Shown here: positions 52,723 through 63,049 of the stretch, piece by piece
How the letters are laid out: every line of letters starts with the position of its first letter
How positions within the stretch are numbered: position 1 is the first letter of the stretch
From: Shewanella sp. 10N.286.48.A6
GTDB lineage: Bacteria; Pseudomonadota; Gammaproteobacteria; Enterobacterales; Shewanellaceae
Assembly (NCBI RefSeq): GCF_002873135.1
Contig: NZ_MCVI01000072.1
Location: 1-64,000, forward strand
Direction of reading: 5' to 3'
Length of the DNA stretch: 64,000 nucleotides
Notes under the pieces: model-generated
What the model saw: only the letters and a program-made list of their open reading frames with translations
Told to the model about the DNA's origin: nothing
The model's database searches: none
Position numbers and translations under genes: made by a program

Positions 52723-52798
52723 TCGCTTTGGAACTTTGTGAATATTTGAAACGAAAGAGCAACTAACCTCGGTACTGTTAAAGGACTAAAAGTGATTC

Positions 52799-54133
52799 AT
52801 GCCTGAAATTTCAAATGGGAAAAAATTAGCTAGTTCAATGCTCTATAGCGTAACAGGTCGATACTTAGTGTATTTAGTGCAGTTACTATCAATGATGATA
52901 CTAGCGCGAATATTTACACCTGAAACTTTTGGTATATTTGCTGTTATTCAAGTATTTGCTGTATTTTTTGCCCTATTAAGCGAGATGGGTTTTGGGCCTG
53001 CTTTAATTAATGAATCCAAAATATCAACGCAGATGCGCGATGGTATTTACAGTTTTACTTGGGTTTTGGGTGCTGCGGTTTCTGTAATTTTCTTTATCAT
53101 ATCTCCACTTATTGCTTGGTTTTATGGTGATGACATATATCAATATTTAGTTATTCCGGTTGGCATTAGTATTGTGTTTAACACCTCGGTTATAGTGCCG
53201 ATGTCTGCACTAAACCGAGAGAAAAAATTTATTACCATAGCGCGATGTGAAGCAATAGCAGAGATCATTTCCGTTGTCTTTTTACTGCTCACTTTAGACT
53301 ATTTTGAACCTATATGGGCGCTAGCGATAAAGCCTTTGGTCGTCTCAATTTTTCGATATATTTTGATACTGTTTGCCGCTAAGAATACAGAAGAAGGTAT
53401 TCCGCACTTTGGCCGAGAATTAGGCCATGTTAAAAAAATATTGGCTTTTTCAAAGGATCAAGCCGGCTTTAATTTTTTAAACTACTTTTCAAAAAATTTA
53501 GATAATATCTTAGTGGGTAAGTACTTAGGTGCAACAAGCCTAGGGATATACGATAAAGCCTATCGATTGATGAGATACCCACTGTTAATATTAACATTTG
53601 CAATGGCGCCGGCAATACAACCTGTTATGAAGGAGCTTAGAGAAAACCCTCCTGAATTTGAACGGTTACATATAAAGTTTACTAAATATATGTCATTGCT
53701 TGGTGCTTTAGTCGGAATATTAATATGTATCTTTGCCGATGAAATCGTGTTCATTTTACTTGGTGATAAATGGGGGGATGTATCTATATTGCTTAGAATT
53801 CTTTCTATTTCAATTCCAACTCAAGTGGTGATTAGTTCAAGTGGTGGTTTTTACCAAGCTGCGGGTAGAGCAGATTTATTATTGAAATGCGGCTTTTACC
53901 ATGCCCTCACCAGCGTAAGTGCCATTGTTATCGGGGTATATTTAGGTGGTTTAGAAACGCTTTGTTGGTTAATAGTAATCAGTTTTACAATTAATTTTAT
54001 TCAATGCTACCTGCTAATGAGTAAACATATTTTTCCTTCAGGCCTGTCAAGTGTATTTGGTACGATATCCTACGGGGTTATCAGCAGTGTAATTATTTTA
54101 GCTGCAAATTTTGTATTAGCGACTAATTTTTGA
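52799..54133 (+). CDS. wzx: Wzx-type polysaccharide flippase (MOP family)
   Basis: A 444-residue membrane protein with about 12 hydrophobic segments and the polysaccharide-exporter pattern at the N-terminus (SSMLYSVTGRYLVYLVQLLS, LARIFTPETFGIFAV). The middle DNILVGKYLGATSLGIYDKA is typical of the WzxC/TuaB branch. It flips undecaprenyl-linked repeat units across the inner membrane. A ribosome site AAAGGAC lies about 13 bases upstream of the ATG, rather far. It follows ugd by 76 bases. Confidence 0.9.
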   Translation: MPEISNGKKLASSMLYSVTGRYLVYLVQLLSMMILARIFTPETFGIFAVIQVFAVFFALLSEMGFGPALINESKISTQMRDGIYSFTWVLGAAVSVIFFIISPLIAWFYGDDIYQYLVIPVGISIVFNTSVIVPMSALNREKKFITIARCEAIAEIISVVFLLLTLDYFEPIWALAIKPLVVSIFRYILILFAAKNTEEGIPHFGRELGHVKKILAFSKDQAGFNFLNYFSKNLDNILVGKYLGATSLGIYDKAYRLMRYPLLILTFAMAPAIQPVMKELRENPPEFERLHIKFTKYMSLLGALVGILICIFADEIVFILLGDKWGDVSILLRILSISIPTQVVISSSGGFYQAAGRADLLLKCGFYHALTSVSAIVIGVYLGGLETLCWLIVISFTINFIQCYLLMSKHIFPSGLSSVFGTISYGVISSVIILAANFVLATNF

Positions 54134-54270
54134 TTATTAATATTTGGTGTCAGTCAGTGATTTATTTTAATTTTTCTCCGTTTTACTTTACATGTTCAAT
54201 ATGCATTTTATTTGAATGGGTTCTTAATGGTTTATTTAGCACTATTAAAGATAGGTAAAGGGCTTAGCAA

Positions 54271-55278
54271 ATGAGTTATAAATATACAGTCATTATCCCT
54301 CACTATAACAATATCAATGGTTTGAATAAATTGTTATCAACAATACCTTCCAAAAACTATGTGGAAGTTATAATTGTAGATGATAATAGTCATTCGAAAG
54401 TGACTGACTATATAGATGAGTTTATGGTTAAGCATTATGAAAACTTGACTGTGCTGACTAATGAATCAGGTTATAAAGGTGCTGGCGCGGCAAGAAATAT
54501 TGGGATAAAGCATGCTAAAGGAGAATTTATCATATTTGCTGATTCCGATGATTATTTTGTAGATAATGCTTTTGATACTATCTGTTCTGGTCTTAAAAAA
54601 GATTGTGACATTTGCTACTTTAAACCAACCAGTTTTTGTTTGGTTGAAAAAGAAAAGTCAGACAGGCATGTTCGATATGCTAAATTGATTGATAACTATT
54701 TACAGTCTGAATGTGAAGATATCCGCTATAAATTTTATGTCCCCTGGAGCAAGGTGTTTAGACGTAAATTCTTAGTTGAGAATAATGTTCGCTTTGATGA
54801 GGTTTTAGCATCTAATGATGTGATGTTTTCTTTAGTGTCAGGGAGTAAAGCGAATAAAATTAGTGTGTTGGATGAAGTTTTTTATTGTGTGACCAGAGGT
54901 GTTGGTACCTTAACTGTTAACCGTTCAAAAGAGGTTGTTTCTTCTAGAGTTGAGGTGGCTTTGAGAGAGTCATCCTACATAATAAATGAAAAAATAAATA
55001 CCGAAAATCATTCAGTTATCTCAGTATGTAAATTGGCAGGAGATAAAATAGATCCCCCTTTGGCTTTGTCGACCTTGTTTGCGTTTTCGAAAGGTCATTT
55101 ACCTTTTTTTCCCCAGTCATATAAGAATTATATTAAGAATCCAAGATCGATTTTAAACAGGATTTTATCTAAACCCGTTGTAGATTCTTCAAAGAGTAGC
55201 AAGTATAAAAAATATTCATTTTATTGCTCATTGTCTATTTTGTTTTTATATGAATGTGAAATGATAATTTTTAGTTGA
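54271..55278 (+). CDS. Family 2 glycosyltransferase
   Basis: A 335-residue GT-A fold enzyme: YTVIIPHYNNINGLNKLL at the N-terminus, GAGAARNIGIKHAKG for the nucleotide-sugar site and FADSDDYF as the DxD metal motif (about 90). The acceptor and donor sugars are not readable. The C-terminal part (about 240-335) is basic and ends in a short hydrophobic stretch, probably membrane-associated. Codons are AT-rich, as in the neighbouring genes of the locus. Confidence 0.88.
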   Translation: MSYKYTVIIPHYNNINGLNKLLSTIPSKNYVEVIIVDDNSHSKVTDYIDEFMVKHYENLTVLTNESGYKGAGAARNIGIKHAKGEFIIFADSDDYFVDNAFDTICSGLKKDCDICYFKPTSFCLVEKEKSDRHVRYAKLIDNYLQSECEDIRYKFYVPWSKVFRRKFLVENNVRFDEVLASNDVMFSLVSGSKANKISVLDEVFYCVTRGVGTLTVNRSKEVVSSRVEVALRESSYIINEKINTENHSVISVCKLAGDKIDPPLALSTLFAFSKGHLPFFPQSYKNYIKNPRSILNRILSKPVVDSSKSSKYKKYSFYCSLSILFLYECEMIIFS

Positions 55279-55367
55279 TAGCATTATTTTAATGAACAAT
55301 ATTTATCTTTTAAATGGATTTATAGGAAATTTGTTTTCGTAAGATGCTTTAACATAAGGATTTAATT

Positions 55368-56309
55368 ATGTTGGCTAGTCGAAAGCTTGAAATTGACACG
55401 TTACGGGGGTTGGCATGTATATTGTTAGTTAGTTATCACGTAATTGGATCTTCATCTACGCAAGGAATGAGAATAGACTCAGGCGTATTACGTGATATTA
55501 ATGATGTGTTTATTTATATTCGTATGCCGCTTTTCTCATTTTTATCAGGACTCATATATGGTATGAGACCCTTAAAAAGCAATTTTATTCCTTTTTTAAA
55601 AAAGAAAACGGCAAGATTGCTATACCCTATGCTAACGGTTGGAACTTTGTATGCTTTGTTACAGTTTTATGTGCCAGGGACTAATCGAGAAACGATAAAC
55701 TTTTGGCTTATGCATATTATTCCTGTCGGCCATTATTGGTTTTTAGAGGCGATTTTTTTAGTTTTTTGTTTAGTTACTTTGTTTGAGTTTTTTAATCTGC
55801 TCAATAGTTATCTAACGTCTGTTTTTATTTTGGTTCTTTCTATCGTTATTTACCTTTTAGGCGTTGATGTTAACTATTTATCTTTAGATGGTTTTTTTTA
55901 CTTATTACCATTCTTTTTATTTGGCATGATGAACTCAAGGTTCCCCTCTGCTGTGCAAAAAATGTTAACTGTTAGTTTAGCGATACTGGTGTCTTACGGG
56001 TTATCGGTATACTTTGACTTCGATGACAGAGCATTAAGAATTGGCATTGGATTTAGCTTTTGTTTTACTCTGTTTTTATTGAAAATAAAGATGAAATGGC
56101 TTTCGTACATTGGAGTTTATTCTTTTTCTATTTATTTGTTCCATGTGTTCTTTACGGCATCAAGCCGGATTTTTTTAAATTATTTTGATGTATTAAATAC
56201 GAGTTTAGTTTTTATGGTTGGGCTTACAGCAGGCATCGCAGGCTCTATTGTTATTGATAAACTATTAAGTAGTAATAGTTGGATGACTCATTACGTGTTA
56301 GGTAGGTAG
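55368..56309 (+). CDS. Acyltransferase 3 family membrane protein
   Basis: A 313-residue polytopic protein with about ten hydrophobic segments. The family 3 signature is at the N-terminus (KLEIDTLRGLACILLVSYHV, with the conserved Arg and His) and RMPLFSFLSGLIYG follows. It transfers an acyl group, often acetyl, to a sugar of the repeat unit in the membrane. A tight gap of one base separates it from the next gene. Confidence 0.88.
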   Translation: MLASRKLEIDTLRGLACILLVSYHVIGSSSTQGMRIDSGVLRDINDVFIYIRMPLFSFLSGLIYGMRPLKSNFIPFLKKKTARLLYPMLTVGTLYALLQFYVPGTNRETINFWLMHIIPVGHYWFLEAIFLVFCLVTLFEFFNLLNSYLTSVFILVLSIVIYLLGVDVNYLSLDGFFYLLPFFLFGMMNSRFPSAVQKMLTVSLAILVSYGLSVYFDFDDRALRIGIGFSFCFTLFLLKIKMKWLSYIGVYSFSIYLFHVFFTASSRIFLNYFDVLNTSLVFMVGLTAGIAGSIVIDKLLSSNSWMTHYVLGR

Positions 56310-56310
56310 T

Positions 56311-57300
56311 ATGTTGGATAAAGACAATGATGTTAACAAGTTGACCGTGGTGATCCCTACTTATGGCAGAGCTGAAAAGATTTTAAAATCAATACATTCT
56401 TGTCAGCATCCAGATATATCAATTGTGGTGATAGATGATAATGGACTAGATACACCTAACCAGGTTTCAACTAAAGCGCTAATAGATAACGTAGCCCCTG
56501 AGTTTAATGGCCGCTTATTATATTATGCTTTAAATGATAATTCAGGCGCTTGTATAGCACGTAATAAAGGGATTGAATTAACCAAAACCTCAATCGTCAC
56601 TTTTTTAGATGATGACGATATGCTGCTTGTTGAAGCAACCTTAGCTAAACTTCAATTTTTTAATGAGCACAGCGAGTACGATATTTGTTGCAGTGATATG
56701 TACTCTAAGTTTAATGGGAAAAAATATCAGTTAGATTTCTGCCACTTCAAGGGAACCACTCCGATTGAATTACTCGAAGATGGTAACTGTTATACTCCTA
56801 TGGTTATGGGCAGAAAAAAAGCATTGATGCAAATTGGTGGCTTTGATAATTGTAAAAAATACCAAGACCATGTGCTAATCCTTAAAATACATTTAAGCAA
56901 GCTAAGTGTGCTGTTTTTTAAGCAGCCAACATTTATCCATGTGGATCATGATGAGTATCGAATTTCAAATACACCGTGTTCTTATCAGACGGTTAAGCTT
57001 AGATTTGAATATGAAGAAAAGTTACTCAACAGTCTTAATTTAGACGATGCTGAGTATCAGAGATTGAAAGCGATTATATTATATAGGAAAAAATATCTTT
57101 GTTTTTATTATATAGTGATGCCAAGACTCAACTCCTTTAAAAAAAGGTTTATTGGTACCAAAAGATTTTTGTATTCGATAGAGCAAGATGGTAATGCTAT
57201 TTTTATTAATGGTAAATCATTTTTTTATGCACTGAAAACCGTAACAGGCTTACCTTTCTTGATAAAAAGAATGGCTTATAAAATAAAACATAGTAATTAA
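56311..57300 (+). CDS. Family 2 glycosyltransferase
   Basis: A 329-residue GT-A enzyme: LTVVIPTYGRAEKILKSIHS, NSGACIARNKGIEL and the metal motif FLDDDDML (about 100-107). The rest has YTPMVMGRKKALMQIGGFD, typical for GT2 acceptor regions. It adds one sugar of the repeat unit. It follows the acyltransferase gene by one base. Confidence 0.88.
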   Translation: MLDKDNDVNKLTVVIPTYGRAEKILKSIHSCQHPDISIVVIDDNGLDTPNQVSTKALIDNVAPEFNGRLLYYALNDNSGACIARNKGIELTKTSIVTFLDDDDMLLVEATLAKLQFFNEHSEYDICCSDMYSKFNGKKYQLDFCHFKGTTPIELLEDGNCYTPMVMGRKKALMQIGGFDNCKKYQDHVLILKIHLSKLSVLFFKQPTFIHVDHDEYRISNTPCSYQTVKLRFEYEEKLLNSLNLDDAEYQRLKAIILYRKKYLCFYYIVMPRLNSFKKRFIGTKRFLYSIEQDGNAIFINGKSFFYALKTVTGLPFLIKRMAYKIKHSN

Positions 57301-57312
57301 CAAGGAGTACTT

Positions 57313-58533
57313 GTGGATAGTCACTTATCATATAGCGATGATGATAGTATTCTAAATGTTAAGTTTTCATTTGTTTTTGCTGTTTTAATATTGTTTTCTA
57401 TATTTACTCCTTTTTTATCATTTCTTTGTTGTGCTTTTTTGATTGTTTATACTCACAACTATAAATTGGTAAAGCTACTACCTATATCGCTTGTGTTTTT
57501 CTTTATTTTAATCAATTTTAATCGGGAGTTTTTCGTAAAGGGTAACGACCTAGAATGGTATTATACTTACTTTACTAATTTTTCAGATTATGAATTAGGT
57601 TTTTTTAATGCTTTTGAAGATGATCTGGCTAGCGTGTCATTGAAAGCAAGTGAGCCCTTGTATCATTTCTTTGTTTATATCTCGAGTAAAGCGACCAATG
57701 GATATTATCCAGCTTATATTCTCTGGGTACACTGTGTGATTTATCTGATTCCAACCTTTGTGATTATCGAGATCTGTAAGCGCGAAAAAGTAAATGTCTT
57801 GATATGTTGCTCTTTGGTTTTGTTTCAAATGTTGGTGTTTTATGATTTTGGTAATGCATATAATTTAATCAGACAACAGGTGGCCAGTTCGTTTCTGGTG
57901 CTGACTTTTTATTTTATGTATATAAAAAAGCCATGGTTTTGTTTGTTTTTCTCTATTGTTTCAGTGTTTACTCATAATTCAACGGTTTTGATGGCCGCAC
58001 TAATATTATTGTTTTGTTTGTACAATATTAACTACATATCATACAAGCTATTACTAACGGCAACGGTGTTGTTATCTATTTTTTATGTTGCTGTATACTT
58101 TAACCTTAGTGGTCACTATGAAGATCTCGAAGATAAATCAAGAGGTCTAGTTGTTAAACTGATTGATTTTAGTATTTTTATTTTTAGTGGGATAATTGTA
58201 TTTTTTTATGACTCAAAATATAGGAATGTTTACCGTTTTTTAGTGGTGTTATTCATTGCTCTGATGTTTTGTCATATTAGTTCTTTTTTACCTCTAAGAT
58301 TTTTAACCTTTTATGATTCTTTTAAGTGGCTTAACTATTTTATCATCTTTAATTATTTCAGCACTAAGCTCTCATATTACAAAAATGCTAATTTAAGTAT
58401 TTTTACTTCTTGTTTGATCTTAGGCTTTACCTATTTCAACCTGAAGCTTACTTATACAGCATATATATATAATGGTAGTTTTCTAGATTTTGTTATTGAT
58501 TCACCCATTTATTATTTAGGTATTGATTTATGA
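57313..58533 (+). CDS. wzy: EpsG-like polysaccharide polymerase (Wzy role)
   Basis: A 406-residue membrane protein with about ten to twelve hydrophobic segments, in the right place for Wzy. The motif NLIRQQVASSFLVLTFYF (about 185-202) is that of the EpsG family, whose members serve as polymerases. It starts at GTG with AAGGAG 5 bases upstream, and its end overlaps the next gene by four bases (ATGA). The sequence is very rich in Phe, Ile and Ser, as Wzy proteins often are. Confidence 0.82.
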   Translation: MDSHLSYSDDDSILNVKFSFVFAVLILFSIFTPFLSFLCCAFLIVYTHNYKLVKLLPISLVFFFILINFNREFFVKGNDLEWYYTYFTNFSDYELGFFNAFEDDLASVSLKASEPLYHFFVYISSKATNGYYPAYILWVHCVIYLIPTFVIIEICKREKVNVLICCSLVLFQMLVFYDFGNAYNLIRQQVASSFLVLTFYFMYIKKPWFCLFFSIVSVFTHNSTVLMAALILLFCLYNINYISYKLLLTATVLLSIFYVAVYFNLSGHYEDLEDKSRGLVVKLIDFSIFIFSGIIVFFYDSKYRNVYRFLVVLFIALMFCHISSFLPLRFLTFYDSFKWLNYFIIFNYFSTKLSYYKNANLSIFTSCLILGFTYFNLKLTYTAYIYNGSFLDFVIDSPIYYLGIDL

Positions 58534-59318
58534 AAGTGTTACTTATAACTACTTGCGTTTATAATGAAACTAACTACTCAGACTTTAAACGCCTAGTTAA
58601 TAGCTTGCACTCGCAAAGTAGTGAGGCCGTCTTCTTTCATGCTGTTTTATTTCAAAACTACACTCAGACTGAAATGATTCAACCCGCTAATAATGATAAT
58701 TATTGTGCCGAACACTTTTACATTAAAGATATCATTTCACTATCTAAAGCAAGAAATTTTATTATCGAGAGAGTTTTCGATCTTCTTAGTGATTATGATT
58801 ACATTTCCTTTCCCGATGATGATTGCTGGTATCCTACGAGTTTTTGGCTCAATTTTGAAGGGTTAGTAAGTACCAATGATTGCGACCTTTTTTATACCAA
58901 GTTTTGTTCCAGCCCGATAGATGCTGTTGGTGGTATTGAAAAGCATTCTGCTTATAAATTGGTTCAAAACGCGTCTTCAAACACCACTATTTATAAAAGT
59001 CAGATTGTCGCTGAATTGAGATGTTTTAATGAGAGTTTCGGTGTTGGCAGTGAAAATAATGGTGGTGAAGATACTGATTTTGCCATCAGAGCAATGTTGT
59101 TATCTAAATATATATGGTTTAGCAACTCAAACCTAATTGGCCATCGCGATCCCATTGCTGAGTTCAGATATCGATACTTCAAAGGCTCTTTCGGCGTGTT
59201 AAAGAATCATTGCTTTAGCTCACTTGCATTGATGCTGATTACAGCAAGAAAAACCTGTGTAGGGTTAGTCTTTCTTTTTTCTAACAAAATTAAAGTTACT
59301 GACTTTTTCATAAGGTGA
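58530..59318 (+). CDS. Glycosyltransferase, GT-A-like
   Basis: A 262-residue protein. MKVLLITTCVYNETNYSDF starts a nucleotide-sugar-binding strand, and FPDDDCWYP (about 95-103) is a DxD-type metal motif. Further on, GEDTDFAIRAML resembles the acceptor-site E-D motif of GT2 enzymes. It overlaps wzy by four bases and the next gene closely, so it is part of the same operon. The donor and linkage are unknown. Confidence 0.8.
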   Translation: MKVLLITTCVYNETNYSDFKRLVNSLHSQSSEAVFFHAVLFQNYTQTEMIQPANNDNYCAEHFYIKDIISLSKARNFIIERVFDLLSDYDYISFPDDDCWYPTSFWLNFEGLVSTNDCDLFYTKFCSSPIDAVGGIEKHSAYKLVQNASSNTTIYKSQIVAELRCFNESFGVGSENNGGEDTDFAIRAMLLSKYIWFSNSNLIGHRDPIAEFRYRYFKGSFGVLKNHCFSSLALMLITARKTCVGLVFLFSNKIKVTDFFIR

Positions 59319-59323
59319 ATAAA

Positions 59324-60061
59324 ATGGATTTTACAAAAAAGAATAATTTTTTGGGTGTGAATTTTAATGACTTTACAGCCGATAATCTGGTTCATCATAT
59401 TGTTAATTATAATGGTGAATATTCAATGCTAGTTACGCCTAATGTAGACCATGTCATCAGGTACAACTCTGATTCAAGCTTTAAAACTATATATGATAAA
59501 GCTGATATTACTGTCAATGATAGCCGAATTTTAAATCTCTTATCTAAGCTGGCTAGGGTTGATATCGGAGATGTTATTCCAGGTAGTGATTTAACCAAAC
59601 GAATCATAGAGACTTTGCCAGAAAAAGATTTTGATATAACAGTTATTGGTTGCTCAGATGAAACTATATCCTTTGTAAAAGCTAAATATAAGTTACGCTC
59701 AGTTAATCATTATAATCCTCCGATGGGGTTTATTGATGTTGATATTGAAGTAGGTAAGTGTGTTGATTTTGTATTAGCCAATCCTGCTAAATTAATATTT
59801 CTTTGCGTGGGCTCACCAAGACAGGAAATTCTATGCCAAAAACTTAAACAGGCAGGTGCTTCAGGTCTGGCTTTGTGTGTTGGTGCTTCCTTTTTATTTT
59901 TAAGTGGTGAGGAAAAAAGAGCGCCTGTGATATTTCAAAAACTATCACTAGAATGGTTTTTTAGATTAATGCAATCACCAAGAAGGTTATTTGGTCGGTA
60001 TGTTATTAATGGCGTTAAAATTTTTCCGATATTCATAAAGTACATTCATCAAAAGCATTAA
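59324..60061 (+). CDS. WecG/TagA/CpsF-family glycosyltransferase
   Basis: A 245-residue enzyme of GT family 26, which adds the second sugar to an undecaprenyl-PP-sugar. Motifs: LVTPNVDHVIRYNSD, ITVNDSRILNL (the usual x-D-G-x-G is N-D-S-R-I here), IPGSDLTKRI, FLCVGSPRQEI and the C-terminal LEWFFRLMQSPRRLFGRY with a hydrophobic membrane-binding end. The start was chosen at the ATG at 59324 with AAGGTG about 8 bases upstream; a GTG at 59315 overlaps the previous gene. Confidence 0.87.
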   Translation: MDFTKKNNFLGVNFNDFTADNLVHHIVNYNGEYSMLVTPNVDHVIRYNSDSSFKTIYDKADITVNDSRILNLLSKLARVDIGDVIPGSDLTKRIIETLPEKDFDITVIGCSDETISFVKAKYKLRSVNHYNPPMGFIDVDIEVGKCVDFVLANPAKLIFLCVGSPRQEILCQKLKQAGASGLALCVGASFLFLSGEEKRAPVIFQKLSLEWFFRLMQSPRRLFGRYVINGVKIFPIFIKYIHQKH

Positions 60062-60159
60062 TTAATCCTTATTAAAGTGATTGGTAACGCTCATCGCTCC
60101 TTTTTTAACGTTAAATTCCCTATTGGTCACTGTAAAAATAATTTTTATCGAGGTTGAAT

Positions 60160-61593
60160 ATGATTTTACCCGTAATTATGGCAGGTGGTTCAGGCTCTCG
60201 TTTGTGGCCATTGTCTCGCCAGCAATTTCCTAAGCAGTTTCTTACTTTGTTAGATAATCATTCAATGTTGCAAACAACAGCGAACCGACTAGATGGAATT
60301 ATTCATTCAGCGCCCTTAGTTATTTGTAATGAAGAACATCGTTTTTCTGTTGCTGAGCAGTTTCGTTTAGGCAATATAGATAACAGCGGAATTATATTAG
60401 AACCCGAAGGGCGAAATACCGCCCCCGCAATTGCACTTGCTGCTATGTATGCGGTTCGCAATGGGCAAGACCCTTTATTATTAGTGCTAGCCGCAGATCA
60501 TGTCATTAAGAATGAGACCGCATTTTGTGAGGCTGTCACCAAAGCGGTAACCCTAGCAGAACATAACCAATTAGTGACGTTTGGCATTGTGCCGACAGCG
60601 CCAGAAACAGGTTACGGCTATATTCAACGGGGTGAGTTACTCGCTGATGAGCTTGGGTTTGAGGTTTCTCAGTTTGTTGAGAAGCCGAATTTAGCAACTG
60701 CGAAAGATTATATTGCCACTGGGCATTATTATTGGAATAGCGGCATGTTTTTGTTTAAAGCCAGTGTTTATTTACAAGAACTTAAATTATATAGCCCTGA
60801 TATTTTTGCCGCTTGTGAAGCCGCAATGGTCAACACTACTCATGATGTAGACTTTATTCGTGTCGATGAAGCGGCTTTTATTACAAGTCCCGAAGACTCA
60901 ATTGATTATGCTGTTATGGAAAAGACCAAGCATGCAGTGGTTGTGCCTATGGATTGCGGTTGGAGCGATGTCGGCAGCTGGTCTGCATTATGGGAGATTG
61001 AAGATAAAGATCCCCATGGAAACGTCTTTAAAGGCGATGTTATTGGTATAGATACCAACAATAGTTATGTTAATGCCACTGAAAAACTGGTGGCAACTAT
61101 CGGCTTAGATGATGTGGTTATTGTTGAAACTAAGGATGCGATTTTAGTTTCAAAACAAGCTGATGTTCAACAAGTTAAACATATTGTAGAACAACTGAAA
61201 ACTCATGAACGCAGCGAGTGGCAACACCACCGCGAAGTTTATCGCCCTTGGGGGAAATATGACTCCATCGATCATGGCGGACGTTTTCAAGTCAAGCGAA
61301 TTACTGTCAAGCCTGGGGCAAAGTTATCAGTGCAAATGCACTATCACCGAGCAGAGCATTGGATTGTGGTATCGGGAACTGCGAAAGTAACCAATGGCGA
61401 TCAAGATATTTTATTAACTGAGAATCAATCTACTTATATCCCTGTTGGTGTTATCCATGCCTTAGAAAACCCAGGTAAAGTGCCTCTAGAATTAATTGAA
61501 GTGCAATCGGGATCCTATCTCAGCGAGGACGATATTGTCCGCTTTGAAGACAGATATGGCCGTGTAGCAACAAAAGGCGTATCAAATGCTTAA
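60160..61593 (+). CDS. manC: Mannose-1-phosphate guanylyltransferase / mannose-6-phosphate isomerase
   Basis: A 477-residue bifunctional enzyme making GDP-mannose. The N-terminal transferase domain has [30 protein letters not shown] and YGYIQRG. The C-terminal cupin-type isomerase domain has [24 protein letters not shown] and the metal site before [15 protein letters not shown]. The start at the ATG at 60160 has GAGGTTG upstream; a TTG lies two codons earlier. It overlaps manB by eight bases. Confidence 0.95.
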   Translation: MILPVIMAGGSGSRLWPLSRQQFPKQFLTLLDNHSMLQTTANRLDGIIHSAPLVICNEEHRFSVAEQFRLGNIDNSGIILEPEGRNTAPAIALAAMYAVRNGQDPLLLVLAADHVIKNETAFCEAVTKAVTLAEHNQLVTFGIVPTAPETGYGYIQRGELLADELGFEVSQFVEKPNLATAKDYIATGHYYWNSGMFLFKASVYLQELKLYSPDIFAACEAAMVNTTHDVDFIRVDEAAFITSPEDSIDYAVMEKTKHAVVVPMDCGWSDVGSWSALWEIEDKDPHGNVFKGDVIGIDTNNSYVNATEKLVATIGLDDVVIVETKDAILVSKQADVQQVKHIVEQLKTHERSEWQHHREVYRPWGKYDSIDHGGRFQVKRITVKPGAKLSVQMHYHRAEHWIVVSGTAKVTNGDQDILLTENQSTYIPVGVIHALENPGKVPLELIEVQSGSYLSEDDIVRFEDRYGRVATKGVSNA

Positions 61594-63040
61594 TTCAAAA
61601 CAAGTGATAGCTTCAAGTCATATCGGTTTTGGAACCAGCGGTGCCAGAGGTTTGGTATGTGATTTCACTGTTGATATCTGCGCAGCTTTCACAGTGTCTT
61701 TTTTAAACACCATGCAAGACTCTTTTAATGTTCACACAATCGCAATAGCTATAGATAATCGTCCAAGCAGTTTTACGATGGCACAAGCCTGTGCTGCAGC
61801 TCTAGAGCTGTGTGATGTAAAGGTTGTTTATTATGGTGTTATCCCAACGCCAGCATTAGCCTGTATTTCGATGAGCCAAGAGGTTCCTTGTATCATGGTG
61901 ACAGGAAGCCACATTCCCTTTGACCGAAATGGATTAAAGTTTTACCGGCCTGATGGTGAGATTACTAAAGCCGATGAAATAGCGATTTTAAATAGTGAAT
62001 ATTATTATCCTTGCGTAGAGCAACTACCCTTGCTTACCGTGGATAATGCTGCTGAAAATCATTACATAGATCGTTATGTGAGTTTATTTGATTCGCCATG
62101 GTTAACTGGTAAGCGCATTGGCATTTATCAACATTCAAGTGCTGGGCGCGATTTATATCCACTCATTTTTGAAAAGCTGGGTGCCGAGGTTATATCCATT
62201 GGTCGCAGTGATACCTTTGTGCCTATTGATACTGAAGCAGTTAGTGAAGCAGATTGTCAAAAAGCGATCGAGTGGACGCACGAGTATCAGCTTGATGCGT
62301 TATTTTCCACTGATGGTGATGGTGACAGACCATTGCTCGCTGATGAGCAAGGTAACTGGCTGCGTGGTGACATTCTGGGGTTACTTTCCGCCAAGGCGTT
62401 AGATATCGATGGATTAGTTGTACCCGTTAGCTGTAATACCGCCATAGAACTAAGCCACTATTTTGATCTAGTCGTAAGAACTAAAATTGGCTCCCCCCAT
62501 GTGATAGCCGCGTTTTCTGAGGTAGAAAGGCAAAGTAGTCGTATTGCTGGATTTGAAGCTAATGGGGGCTTCTTGCTGGAGTCTACTATCGAGGTTAATG
62601 GACATAGTTTGTCTGCACTACCTACTCGCGATGCAGTACTGCCTGTTTTGATGGTACTTCATAGCGCTTTGAGTAAAACTTCTTCCAACTCTATTGCAGA
62701 ATTAGTAGCACAATTACCCCAACGCTTTACCCATAGCGACCGTTTGACAGATTTTAGCACTGAACGCAGTAAGCACATTATTAAATTAGGTTTACAGCAG
62801 CCAGAGTATTTACTTGAGCAATTAAACCTATCTGAAAATAAATTAGTAGAAGTTAATTCTAAAGATGGACTACGCTTAAGTTTTACTAATGGCAATATTG
62901 TTCATTTACGACCATCGGGTAATGCTCCGGAATTTAGATGTTACGCCGAAAGTGATTCTATATCCAAAGCTAAAAAATTAGTTGAACATACTTTGTATCA
63001 GTTATTGAACATCAATTTAAATGCATCGTTAGTTAATTAG
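61586..63040 (+). CDS. manB: Phosphomannomutase (ManB/RfbB-like)
   Basis: A 484-residue alpha-D-phosphohexomutase that converts mannose-6-phosphate to mannose-1-phosphate for ManC. Motifs: [10 protein letters not shown], the phosphoserine loop [16 protein letters not shown], the metal site [21 protein letters not shown] for sugar binding and [14 protein letters not shown] at the C-terminus. The TGSHIP variant of the loop is typical of the Vibrio/Shewanella ManB group. It overlaps manC by eight bases, so the two are coupled. Confidence 0.93.
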   Translation: MLNSKQVIASSHIGFGTSGARGLVCDFTVDICAAFTVSFLNTMQDSFNVHTIAIAIDNRPSSFTMAQACAAALELCDVKVVYYGVIPTPALACISMSQEVPCIMVTGSHIPFDRNGLKFYRPDGEITKADEIAILNSEYYYPCVEQLPLLTVDNAAENHYIDRYVSLFDSPWLTGKRIGIYQHSSAGRDLYPLIFEKLGAEVISIGRSDTFVPIDTEAVSEADCQKAIEWTHEYQLDALFSTDGDGDRPLLADEQGNWLRGDILGLLSAKALDIDGLVVPVSCNTAIELSHYFDLVVRTKIGSPHVIAAFSEVERQSSRIAGFEANGGFLLESTIEVNGHSLSALPTRDAVLPVLMVLHSALSKTSSNSIAELVAQLPQRFTHSDRLTDFSTERSKHIIKLGLQQPEYLLEQLNLSENKLVEVNSKDGLRLSFTNGNIVHLRPSGNAPEFRCYAESDSISKAKKLVEHTLYQLLNINLNASLVN

Positions 63041-63049
63041 GTGAGCTAA

